A stretch of DNA of 64,000 nucleotides from JAWKMZ01 sp041391965 (GTDB lineage: Bacteria; Bacteroidota; Bacteroidia; Flavobacteriales; Flavobacteriaceae), in the NCBI GenBank assembly GCA_041391965.1, contig JAWKMZ010000001.1, positions 310,001 to 374,000 of the forward strand. Direction: 5' to 3'. This document shows, piece by piece, positions 51,262 to 59,433 of the stretch (position 1 is its first letter; each line of letters begins with the position of its first letter). A model generated the notes under the pieces. The model was given only the letters and a program-made list of their open reading frames with translations. It did not search any database and was not told where the DNA came from. The position numbers and the translations under genes are program-made.

Positions 51262-52887
51262 TTAAGATTTTAATTGTTTATAGAACTGAAGAAGATTACG
51301 TGTTGAAGGGTCATGCACACTGGTTACTGATGTTGTGTTTATATTCTCTAAAATATTATTAGCCAATTGTTTACCTAACTCAACTCCAAATTGATCATAG
51401 CTAAAAATATTCCAAATTACACCTTGAACAAATATTTTATGTTCATATAATGCAATGAGTTTACCTAAGCTTTCTGGTGTTAATTTATTGATTAAAATAG
51501 TCGTCGTTGGCTTATTCCCTTCAAATAACTTAAACGGAATTAACGCTTTTGGTGTTTCTTCGACCTCTAATTGCTCTTTTGTCTTTCCATTGAGCAAAGC
51601 TTCGGTTTGGGCAAAAAAGTTGGACATTAATTTATCTTGATGGTCTTTATTGCCATGCAAAGCTTTTGCAAACCCTATAAAATCAGTAGGAATTAATTTT
51701 GTGCCTTGGTGTATCAATTGAAAAAACGCATGCTGCGAATTGGTTCCTGGTGCTCCCCAAACAATATTACCAGTTTGGTACTTTATAGGATTGCCACTTC
51801 TATCCACACTTTTTCCATTGCTTTCCATAATGGCTTGTTGCAAATAGGTAGCAAACTGATTTAAATATTGCGAATACCCAATAACCGCTTCACTTTCACA
51901 CTTAAAAAAATTAGTGTACCAAATACCTAAAAGTCCTAAAATTACAGGCATATTTGTACTGAACGTTTCATTTTTAAAGTGTGCATCCATTTTATGAGCT
52001 CCTAAAAGTAGCTTGTCAAAATTTTCAAAACCTACTGATAAACTAATTGACAGTCCCACTGCAGACCACAACGAAAAACGCCCTCCAACCCAATTCCACA
52101 TTGGAAAAATATTGGATTCATCAATACCAAAAGCTTTCACTTTTTCTATATTAGTTGATACTGCCACAAAATGTTTGGCTACGTCGTTTTGGGTTGCTGA
52201 TTGCAAAAACCAGTCTCTTATGGTATTTGCATTGGAAAGGGTTTCTTGGGTTGTAAATGTTTTTGAAACCACCACAAAAAGTGTCGTTTCTGGATTTAAT
52301 TTTTTAAGCACTTCATTGACATGGTCGCCATCAACATTGCTTACAAAATGCGTGTTTAAATGGTTTTTGTAAAACTGTAACGCTTCAACCACCATTGCTG
52401 GACCAAGGTCTGAACCTCCAATGCCAATATTTACAATATCAGTAAATGGTTTGTTGGTGTAGCCTTTTTTATCGCCATTAACAATACTATTGGTAAAGCT
52501 TTTAATTTTGTTTTTAACCTCAAAAATTTCTGGTATCACATTCACACCATCCACAAAAACCTCAGCCGTTTTTGGTTCTCTTAATGCGGTATGTAGTACT
52601 TCTCGCTTTTCGGTTTGGTTAATAACGTCGCCTTTAAATTGTTTTTCAATGGCATCTTTAAGCTGTGTTTCTTCAGCGAGTTGCAACAGTAACTCAAACG
52701 TTTTGCTATCAATTCTGTTTTTGGAATAATCTACATAAAAATCATCCCATTTAATGGACATTTCGTTAGCTCGTTCATGGTTTTGAGCAAACCAAGTGGT
52801 CATTTGAATGTTTTTAATAGTATCAAAATGTGCTTCTAACTGTTTCCAAGCTTTCGTTTTTGTTGGGTCGATTGATTGCAATGCCAT
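51262..52887 (-). CDS. pgi: Glucose-6-phosphate isomerase
   Basis: 541 residues. Family motifs include NIGIGGSDLGPAMVVEAL, FVVVSKTFTTQETLSNA, GGRFSLWSAVGLSI and, at the second signature, QFGVELGKQLA. It interconverts glucose 6-phosphate and fructose 6-phosphate in glycolysis and gluconeogenesis. It is separated by 3 bp from the M23 peptidase gene upstream on the same strand, so these two share a transcript. Confidence 0.96.
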   Translation of the reverse strand: MALQSIDPTKTKAWKQLEAHFDTIKNIQMTTWFAQNHERANEMSIKWDDFYVDYSKNRIDSKTFELLLQLAEETQLKDAIEKQFKGDVINQTEKREVLHTALREPKTAEVFVDGVNVIPEIFEVKNKIKSFTNSIVNGDKKGYTNKPFTDIVNIGIGGSDLGPAMVVEALQFYKNHLNTHFVSNVDGDHVNEVLKKLNPETTLFVVVSKTFTTQETLSNANTIRDWFLQSATQNDVAKHFVAVSTNIEKVKAFGIDESNIFPMWNWVGGRFSLWSAVGLSISLSVGFENFDKLLLGAHKMDAHFKNETFSTNMPVILGLLGIWYTNFFKCESEAVIGYSQYLNQFATYLQQAIMESNGKSVDRSGNPIKYQTGNIVWGAPGTNSQHAFFQLIHQGTKLIPTDFIGFAKALHGNKDHQDKLMSNFFAQTEALLNGKTKEQLEVEETPKALIPFKLFEGNKPTTTILINKLTPESLGKLIALYEHKIFVQGVIWNIFSYDQFGVELGKQLANNILENINTTSVTSVHDPSTRNLLQFYKQLKS

Positions 52888-52890
52888 TGG

Positions 52891-54174
52891 TTAATTTTGA
52901 GAGATTTGAGCACCTTGTTTAATGTCTGCCTTGTTTTGATAATGGTAAGGAATGCTATCCAAACTTGTTTTTAGAGGTTGAATAAATGTTAAATATTTAT
53001 CTTTCAATCCGTTTGGAATAGACTCAGCGGTCGGTAATTTTTCTTTTAATGGGTCCACTTGTTTGCCATTTTTCCAAAAACGATAGCATACATGTGGTCC
53101 ACCAGTATTACCAGTCATACCAACCCATCCAATTACATCACCTTGTTTGACGTATTGTCCTTTTTTAACATTTCGCGCTTTCATATGAAGGTATTGTGTG
53201 GTGTATGTATCGTTATGCTTGATTTTTACATAGTTGCCATTGCCACCTCTTCTGGTCGATTCTATAACAGTTCCGTTGGCAGTTGCCATAATTTCTGTTC
53301 CAATTGGTGCTGCAAAATCGGTACCTTTATGTGGTCGTAAGGCATAACCATAATAGGCAATTCTTCTATTTAAATTGTAACGCGACGAAATGCGACTGAA
53401 CTTTACTGGTGCTTTCAAAAAGGCACGTTTTAAGCTTTTAGCATTTTCGTCATAAAAATCAGATTTGTGGTTGATGGTATCTGTTTCAAAATTAAAGGCA
53501 TAAAAATCTTCACCTTTATGCTGAAAATAAGCGGCTTCAATATTATCGATTCCAGCATAAATAGAATCTTCAATATAGCGCTCTTTATAAATGATTTTGA
53601 ATTTATCGCCTTTTTGAAGTTTAAAAAAGTTGATTGTCCACGCATAAATATCAGACATATCATTAATTAATTGATATGGCAAGCCTTGAGATTCCATGGT
53701 TTCAGAAAGACTGCTGGTAATTTCTCCTGAAGCTTCTTTTTGTCTAATACTGACGGGTTTTTGTTCTTTATAGGTGACGATGGAATCTGCAAAATGAATA
53801 ACCACATAATCAATATTGCTTTCTTGATAAATAAAGCATTGAGGTGTTTGCAATGAATCTTTAGCGCATAATAAGGTGTATGGCTTTCCTATTTGAAGTT
53901 TTCTGATGTCGTAAGAATCTTTAGCACTTTGTGCTATTTGATAAATTTTTGGATAACCAATATGGTTACGTTCTAAAATTGTTCCAAAACTGTCACCAGA
54001 TTTTATCGTATCGCGTTTTACCACATAATTATTAAGGTTAAAACCAAATTCATAAACTGCTTTTGGTGCTACATAAGTTTGTAAGTCGCTTTTAACAGGT
54101 TCTTTTGTGTCTTCTTTGCAAGAGAAAAAGCATAATCCAATAAAAAGTGCTATTACTGTTATTTTTGGCTGCAT
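52891..54174 (-). CDS. M23 family peptidoglycan endopeptidase, lipoprotein
   Basis: 427 residues. The leader ends in the lipobox CFFSC (Cys19 region). A LysM/OapA-like part (GDSFGTILERNHIGYPKIY, GKPYTLLC) precedes the LytM domain with HKGTDFAAPIGTEI (His and Asp zinc ligands), QYLHMKAR and PHVCYRFWKNG (second His). All zinc ligands are present, so it should be an active murein hydrolase rather than a degenerate activator. It is 15 bp downstream of the tryptophan dioxygenase gene and 3 bp upstream of pgi. Confidence 0.93.
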   Translation of the reverse strand: MQPKITVIALFIGLCFFSCKEDTKEPVKSDLQTYVAPKAVYEFGFNLNNYVVKRDTIKSGDSFGTILERNHIGYPKIYQIAQSAKDSYDIRKLQIGKPYTLLCAKDSLQTPQCFIYQESNIDYVVIHFADSIVTYKEQKPVSIRQKEASGEITSSLSETMESQGLPYQLINDMSDIYAWTINFFKLQKGDKFKIIYKERYIEDSIYAGIDNIEAAYFQHKGEDFYAFNFETDTINHKSDFYDENAKSLKRAFLKAPVKFSRISSRYNLNRRIAYYGYALRPHKGTDFAAPIGTEIMATANGTVIESTRRGGNGNYVKIKHNDTYTTQYLHMKARNVKKGQYVKQGDVIGWVGMTGNTGGPHVCYRFWKNGKQVDPLKEKLPTAESIPNGLKDKYLTFIQPLKTSLDSIPYHYQNKADIKQGAQISQN

Positions 54175-54189
54175 TAAATAGTTTGTTGT

Positions 54190-55122
54190 TTATAAGTTAG
54201 TTCCCCAATGTTCCAATTCGTCTTTTGTCCAAAGCTCAGGGAAAAAGATACGTCTTTGGTATTTTGGGTGCATGTATTTTTTCCAATCGCTTCCACCAGT
54301 GGCTTCTCCACCACCACTTCCACTTTCAATATAATGTTTTGCTGCATTGTAGTGTGCTATGACCCAAGTAATATTAACCGTATAATCATAATGTCTCATA
54401 GCTTTTACCAAAGCTTCGTTTTGCTGATCTGCTTTTGGCAATTCTTTAAAACGCGTCCATAAGTTTTTAGTATTATGCTTTTCCATGAATCTTAAAAATT
54501 CGTCTTTATAACGGTTTTCAAAATTTATTAAAAGAATCGATTTTTCTCCAGTGTGATAATCTTTTCCTGCTGCTTGCCAATACAAATGTTCAAATGCGTG
54601 TGTATAAGGTGTGTTTCTGTCAATTGTGGCTCTAAAACGATAATCAATTAAATTGATAAGCTCAGTGGATGCAAATTCAATCAATCGGTATTGTGCACTT
54701 TGAAATCCACTTGCAGGTGTTAAGGTGTTTCTGAATTTCATGTATTGGTCAACGTCCATTCCATCTTGCATAATTGTGAATGAGGTGGTCAGCATATCAA
54801 AATAACGACTAATGCGCATTAATTTAGATTCAAAAAATGAAGTGGTCAACTCTTTGCTTTCAGATACTTGGCTAATTTCCCAAAGAATCATTTTAAACAA
54901 CAGCTCATTAATTTGATGATAGGCTATAAAGACCATTTCATCTGGCAATGTGGTACGCTGTATTTGAAGATTTAATAAGGCGTCGGTTTGGATATAATCC
55001 CAATAAGTAATAGGCTTACTGTAAAGTAGCCCTTCTAAATGGGTGTGTGTGTTTTGGTTTATATCTTTGTACTTCTGTTGAAGTGCTTCTAATATTGGGT
55101 CAAAGTTCTTTTGGTTGGACAT
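54190..55122 (-). CDS. kynA: Tryptophan 2,3-dioxygenase
   Basis: 310 residues. Heme dioxygenase of the TDO family that opens L-tryptophan to N-formylkynurenine. Typical pieces: LLNLQIQRTTLPDEMVFIAYHQ (the distal substrate-binding region), FRNTLTPASGFQSAQYR, YDYTVNITWVIAHYNAAKHY (near the proximal heme His) and SGSGGGEATGGSDWKKYM. No other kynurenine pathway gene is adjacent, but HppD and HmgA for tyrosine breakdown lie just upstream on the same strand, so the region groups aromatic amino acid catabolism. Confidence 0.93.
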   Translation of the reverse strand: MSNQKNFDPILEALQQKYKDINQNTHTHLEGLLYSKPITYWDYIQTDALLNLQIQRTTLPDEMVFIAYHQINELLFKMILWEISQVSESKELTTSFFESKLMRISRYFDMLTTSFTIMQDGMDVDQYMKFRNTLTPASGFQSAQYRLIEFASTELINLIDYRFRATIDRNTPYTHAFEHLYWQAAGKDYHTGEKSILLINFENRYKDEFLRFMEKHNTKNLWTRFKELPKADQQNEALVKAMRHYDYTVNITWVIAHYNAAKHYIESGSGGGEATGGSDWKKYMHPKYQRRIFFPELWTKDELEHWGTNL

Positions 55123-55128
55123 TGTTTG

Positions 55129-55908
55129 TTAGTCAAATTCTACTTTAAATGAATGTTTTAAACCTTTGAAGGCTTCTAAATCGGCTCTTAATGAGCCTAC
55201 TGCTAAATCAGCTTTTATGCGTAACGGAATTTTATTGTCATCAGCACTTACCCAAAGGGTCAAACTTTCTTGTTCTTGAAAAACACGTCCAGCCATGACA
55301 TAAGGCCTAAATTTTAAGGTTTTTATTTTACCAAATTCGGTGTCTAATTCTTCTCTACCTAAAAACTTGAGTTTAAAGTTATAGTTTTCTTCATCAAAAA
55401 ACATATTTAAGCTTACTTGGTCACCTTCTTTGATTGTTTCTGTTTTATAATTGTTGCGCAAATAGTAAAAGGCCGATACCATGTCTTGTATATTGGCCTC
55501 TGTTGCAAACGTTTTTTGGGTTTTATTTTTCTTATCGTTTACATAAGCTTTAGAATTGTCATGGTCAAATTCTATTTCAATATTTTTGGTATAACCTCCT
55601 TCATCTACTTGCCTAATAAATTTATAAGGCAGTCCTGTTTCTTTATCAAAATAGCTTTCATAACGGTCTTTGACTTTAAAAAACCATTTGATGGCTCCAG
55701 TAGTCCAGCCTTTTCCAATAACATGATAGACGTCTTTGCCATTTATCTTATCTTCTTTGACTTCTAAAGTGGCGTTACCCGCTTTTAGAAAGCCGCTGTA
55801 ACTCATCTTAAACTTAAACCATTCTCCTTCTTGGAATGCTTGTTTTTGCTGCGCTGTAACACTTTGAACATATAATAAAATAAGACTTATAAAGAGTGTT
55901 TTTTTCAT
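55129..55908 (-). CDS. DUF3108 domain-containing periplasmic protein
   Basis: 259 residues with a signal peptide (MKKTLFISLILLYVQSVTAQ). The rest is beta-rich and follows the DUF3108 pattern (EWFKFKMSYSGFLKAGNATL, TLWVSADDNKIPLRIKADLA, VGSLRADLEAFKG). The function of the family is unknown; lipocalin-like lipid or envelope roles have been suggested for similar folds. It precedes the tryptophan dioxygenase gene by 6 bp on the same strand. Confidence 0.88.
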   Translation of the reverse strand: MKKTLFISLILLYVQSVTAQQKQAFQEGEWFKFKMSYSGFLKAGNATLEVKEDKINGKDVYHVIGKGWTTGAIKWFFKVKDRYESYFDKETGLPYKFIRQVDEGGYTKNIEIEFDHDNSKAYVNDKKNKTQKTFATEANIQDMVSAFYYLRNNYKTETIKEGDQVSLNMFFDEENYNFKLKFLGREELDTEFGKIKTLKFRPYVMAGRVFQEQESLTLWVSADDNKIPLRIKADLAVGSLRADLEAFKGLKHSFKVEFD

Positions 55909-56001
55909 AACTATAGTGCGTTGTAAAAGTAATTTTTTATATTAAACAAACTCTGTTTAATCTTCAGAATTACAATTACTGTTCCAAAAGTATTAAAACA
56001 A

Positions 56002-56032
56002 AAAAACTCCATCAAATTAATGTGGAGTTTTT
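56002..56032. terminator. Terminator after hppD, bidirectional
   Basis: AAAAACTCCA at 56002-56011 pairs with TGGAGTTTTT at 56023-56032 around an 11-nt loop, 26 bp beyond the hppD stop. Confidence 0.82.
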
Positions 56033-56057
56033 GAGTGGTTATATAGTTAAATATTTG

Positions 56058-57218
56058 TTATAAAGTGCCTCTAAGGGCTTGTTCTCTTTCTATAGATTCA
56101 AAAAGCGCTTTAAAATTGCCTGCTCCAAAACCACGAGCTCCCATACGTTGAATGATTTCGAAGAACAAGGTTGGTCGGTCTTCTACTGGTTTTGTGAAAA
56201 TTTGAAGTAAATAGCCTTCTTCATCGGCATCAATCATAATGCCTAAGCCTTTTAAGGTTTCAATGTCTTCGCGCAATTCGTGACTGAATTCTTCTAAACG
56301 CCCTGGTACTGCTCGATAGTATGCTTCTGGTGGTGTGGATAAAAATTCGACACCTCGTGAACGTAAATCTGAAACCGTTGTAATAATATCATCGGTGGCG
56401 ACTGCAATGTGTTGTACGCCTGAACCTTCATAGAAATCTAAATATTCTTCTATTTGGGATTTTTTCTTGCCTTCAGCAGGTTCATTGATGGGGAATTTGA
56501 TACGACCATTTCCGTTGCTCATCACTTTACTCATCAATGCAGAATATTCGGTGTGAATTTGTTTGTCATCAAAAGATAAAAAGTTAACAAACCCCATGAC
56601 GTCTTCATACCATTTTACCCAAACGTTCATCTGGTTCCAACCAACATTGCCAACCATATGGTCTATAAATTTGAGTCCTGTTGGTTTTGGGTTGTAATCT
56701 GATTTCCATGCTTTAAATCCTGGCATAAAAGTGCCTTTGTAATTTTTGCGCTCTACAAACATATGTACGGTTTCGCCATAGGTATAAATACCTGCTCTAA
56801 CGACTTCACCATATTGGTCGGTTTCCACTTTTGGTGGCATGTAGGATTTGGCACCACGTTTGGTGGTTTCTTCATAAGCGCTTCTGGCATCATCTACCCA
56901 AAGCGCTATGACTTTAACACCATCGCCATGTTTGACGATGTGCTCATTTATTGGGGATTTACTATTTAAAGGTGTGGTGAGTACCAAACGTATTTTGTCT
57001 TGTTTGAGCACATAGCTTACCTCCTCTTTTGAGCCTGTTTCCAAGCCTTTGTATGCGTATGATTGAAAACCAAAGGCGGTTTTGTAAAAGTGTGCAGCTT
57101 GTTTGGCATTGCCTACGTAAAACTCTACATAATCGGTTCCGAGAAGTGGCAAAAAGTCTTCTGCACCTTCAAATATTTTTTCTAGTCCGTATTCTACTGA
57201 TTTTATATTTTTACTCAT
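56058..57218 (-). CDS. hppD: 4-hydroxyphenylpyruvate dioxygenase
   Basis: 386 residues from the ATG at 57218 (MSKNIKSVEYGLEKIFEGAE); an upstream ATG at 57251 would add 11 residues with no family match. The iron ligands of the C-terminal domain are recognisable in FIDHMVGNV, GVQHIAVATDD and LFFEIIQRMG. It converts 4-hydroxyphenylpyruvate to homogentisate. It lies downstream of hmgA on the same strand, which encodes the next step, so the two form a tyrosine degradation unit. Confidence 0.95.
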   Translation of the reverse strand: MSKNIKSVEYGLEKIFEGAEDFLPLLGTDYVEFYVGNAKQAAHFYKTAFGFQSYAYKGLETGSKEEVSYVLKQDKIRLVLTTPLNSKSPINEHIVKHGDGVKVIALWVDDARSAYEETTKRGAKSYMPPKVETDQYGEVVRAGIYTYGETVHMFVERKNYKGTFMPGFKAWKSDYNPKPTGLKFIDHMVGNVGWNQMNVWVKWYEDVMGFVNFLSFDDKQIHTEYSALMSKVMSNGNGRIKFPINEPAEGKKKSQIEEYLDFYEGSGVQHIAVATDDIITTVSDLRSRGVEFLSTPPEAYYRAVPGRLEEFSHELREDIETLKGLGIMIDADEEGYLLQIFTKPVEDRPTLFFEIIQRMGARGFGAGNFKALFESIEREQALRGTL

Positions 57219-57315
57219 ATTGTTTGTTTTTAGCCCTGATTGCAGCGACATCCTTTTTTGTTTTTACAAAAAAGATATAGCGGAAAGCAGGATTAGCTTC
57301 TAATAATTTTTAATG

Positions 57316-58470
57316 TTATAACCAAGATTTAAAATAATCTTCGTCTGCTATTTTTAAGGCGTCTTCTGTGATTTGTAAGGGTTTAAAGGTATCGACCATG
57401 ACTGCCAATTCGTCGGTTTTGACTTTTCCTATGCTTCGCTCAACAGCTCCTGGATGTGGTCCATGCGGAATCCCAGCTGGATGCAATGAGATGTGTCCTG
57501 CATCAACATCATTACGGCTCATAAAATCGCCATCTACATAATACAACACTTCATCGCTGTCAATATTGCTATGGTTGTAAGGTGCTGGAATACTTAATGG
57601 ATGATAATCGTACAAACGCGGTACAAAACTACAGACTACAAAAGCATCGGTTTCAAAGGTTTGATGTACTGGAGGTGGTTGATGGATGCGTCCTGTGATG
57701 GGTTCAAAATCGTGAATGGAGAACGCATAAGGATAGTTGTAACCATCATAACCAACCACATCAAATGGATGCGAGGCATAAACCATCTCGAACATATCAT
57801 TTTGCTTTTTGACCTTGATTAAAAAATCGCCTGTTTCGTTATGTGTTTCCAGTTCTTGAGGTTTTCTTAAATCGCGTTCGCAATAGGGCGAATGTTCCAG
57901 CAACTGGCCAAACCAATTGCGATAGCGTTTTGGTGTGTAAATGGGACGATGGGACTCTACAATAAAAAGCCGATTGTCTTGGGTATCAAAATCTATTTTA
58001 TAGATAATGCCTCTTGGAATGAGCAGATAATCACCATATTTAAAATTGAGGTTGCCCAAATGTGTGCGCAGTTTTCCGGTGCCTTTATGGATAAAAATCA
58101 ATTCGTCGGCATCGGTATTTTTATAAAAATAATCTTGCGTTGATTGTTTTGGTGCTGCCAAAATAATGCTGCAATCGCTATTGGTTAAAATGGTTTTGCG
58201 GCTTTCTAAATAATCGTTTTCTGGTGTTACCTGAAAGCCTCTAAACCGATAGGATTGAATACTATTTGCCTTGGCAATTTTTGGCGCTACGCTGTATTGT
58301 TTTTTAATGGCTTTTACTTGTGTTGGACGTTGCTCGTGGTAGCTGTTGGTGTACATGCCGTCAAAACCTATTGTCCCGAAGAGTTGTTCGGCATACAGGC
58401 TACCATCTGGTTTTCTGAATTGTGTATGTCGTTTGGGAGGAATGTTCCCTAATTTATGATAAAATGGCAT
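57316..58470 (-). CDS. hmgA: Homogentisate 1,2-dioxygenase
   Basis: 384 residues from the ATG at 58470 (MPFYHKLGNIPPKRHTQFRK); seven extra codons upstream are unlikely. Cupin-fold iron enzyme with the family sequences HPAGIPHGPHPGA near the C-terminus and FVPRLYDYHP. It opens the homogentisate ring to maleylacetoacetate. Maleylacetoacetate isomerase and fumarylacetoacetase are not in the window. Between its ATG and the next unit a long hairpin (58490-58529) lies in the likely leader. Confidence 0.93.
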   Translation of the reverse strand: MPFYHKLGNIPPKRHTQFRKPDGSLYAEQLFGTIGFDGMYTNSYHEQRPTQVKAIKKQYSVAPKIAKANSIQSYRFRGFQVTPENDYLESRKTILTNSDCSIILAAPKQSTQDYFYKNTDADELIFIHKGTGKLRTHLGNLNFKYGDYLLIPRGIIYKIDFDTQDNRLFIVESHRPIYTPKRYRNWFGQLLEHSPYCERDLRKPQELETHNETGDFLIKVKKQNDMFEMVYASHPFDVVGYDGYNYPYAFSIHDFEPITGRIHQPPPVHQTFETDAFVVCSFVPRLYDYHPLSIPAPYNHSNIDSDEVLYYVDGDFMSRNDVDAGHISLHPAGIPHGPHPGAVERSIGKVKTDELAVMVDTFKPLQITEDALKIADEDYFKSWL

Positions 58471-58489
58471 TTTTTTAAGTTTAAAGTTC

Positions 58490-58529
58490 AAGGTTAAAAG
58501 TTTAAGGTCGATCTGACCTTTTTAACCTT
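58490..58529 (-). repeat. Stem-loop built from short A/T-rich repeats upstream of hmgA
   Basis: AAGGTTAAA at 58490-58498 pairs with TTTAACCTT at 58521-58529 and, inside, AAGGTC pairs with GACCTT around a 5-nt loop. The flanks carry imperfect repeats of TTTAAAGTT/AAGTTTAAGG. Similar low-complexity hairpins are scattered in flavobacterial intergenic DNA. It starts 20 bp upstream of the hmgA ATG and could affect its expression. Confidence 0.5.
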
Positions 58530-58861
58530 TAAAAATTTTATATAAAGATACAAATACACCAGCTTATTCTGGATTTCTTTTGATAAGAAATTGAAGATGT
58601 GTTAATAACTCTGTCCAAAAATGTTTCATCGTGTTGCAAATATCGGAAAAAATATAAAACGTTAGGTTATCAAAAAGTTAATCAAAACCAAAATCATAAT
58701 AAAATTTTGTAGTTTAGTGTGCTCCTTTTTAGGTTTCAAATTCAGACATTTAATTTGTACTAAAATAATAATTAGATAATTGAACACCATGAAGATTATC
58801 CTTCAAAAATAAAAAAACAGAGATTATTGTTTCTGTAAATTTTCAATAACAGTCAAATTCA
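58530..58861. other. Intergenic DNA, nothing recognised
   Basis: About 330 bp of AT-rich sequence between the hmgA leader and the broken lipoprotein gene. A weak hairpin (ACAGA/TCTGT near 58810-58836) is the only structure; there is no open frame of note. Confidence 0.5.
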
Positions 58862-59433
58862 ATGAGTCGTCTGTTTTTATACTTTTTTTGTTTTTTTGCT
58901 TTATCTTCATGTAAGCCTATTTACAAAACCGTAAATGGCATCAATAAGAATTTATCTTTTAAAAACTTAAAAGAATATGAGAATTATATAAAAAGTAAAA
59001 CCGATTTAAATCCTAAAAAAAATTTATTTTATTGACAATAAAGATTATATCAACTTTATTTTTGATGTTTCAAACAGGAAGGTAGTGTACTATTATGGTA
59101 TATTCAGAAACGATGAATTAATTGCAGACGGCTCAGATTAAAAGACAAGAATAGTTGTTATGGTTCTATTTTAAACACTCTTGAAAAAGACGTTTCTAAT
59201 GAGAAAGGATTAGACAATGTAAAAAAAGTAATCTTTTAGATTTTTCATATTTCAACTTAGATGGAAAACAAACAATTCTAAATTTTAAAGAAGAAACAGT
59301 AGTATTTATATATTCCTACAAACTCGGAAAACTTTCAAATAGTATAACCAATTTAATTACAGAAATAGAAAAAAATAATCAAATACTAAATTATCTAATT
59401 TTAAGTTTAGATAACTCAAGTATCATCAACTAA
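58862..59433 (+). pseudogene. Frameshifted lipoprotein gene
   Basis: The ATG at 58862 opens MSRLFLYFFCFFALSSCKPI, a leader with lipobox LSSC, but the frame stops after 57 codons. Coding-like sequence continues in other frames: a piece with IYFIDNKDYINFIFDVSN, one with RLKDKNSCYGSILNTLEKDV and a last one with FKEETVVFIYSYKLGK that ends at TAA 59431-59433. Frame changes fall at A-rich tracts (A8 near 59024, ATTAAAAG near 59140, TA7G near 59220). About 190 residues would result if joined. The function is not recognised. Either the gene is decaying or the tracts hold sequencing errors. Its end overlaps the stop of the convergent patatin gene. Confidence 0.75.
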
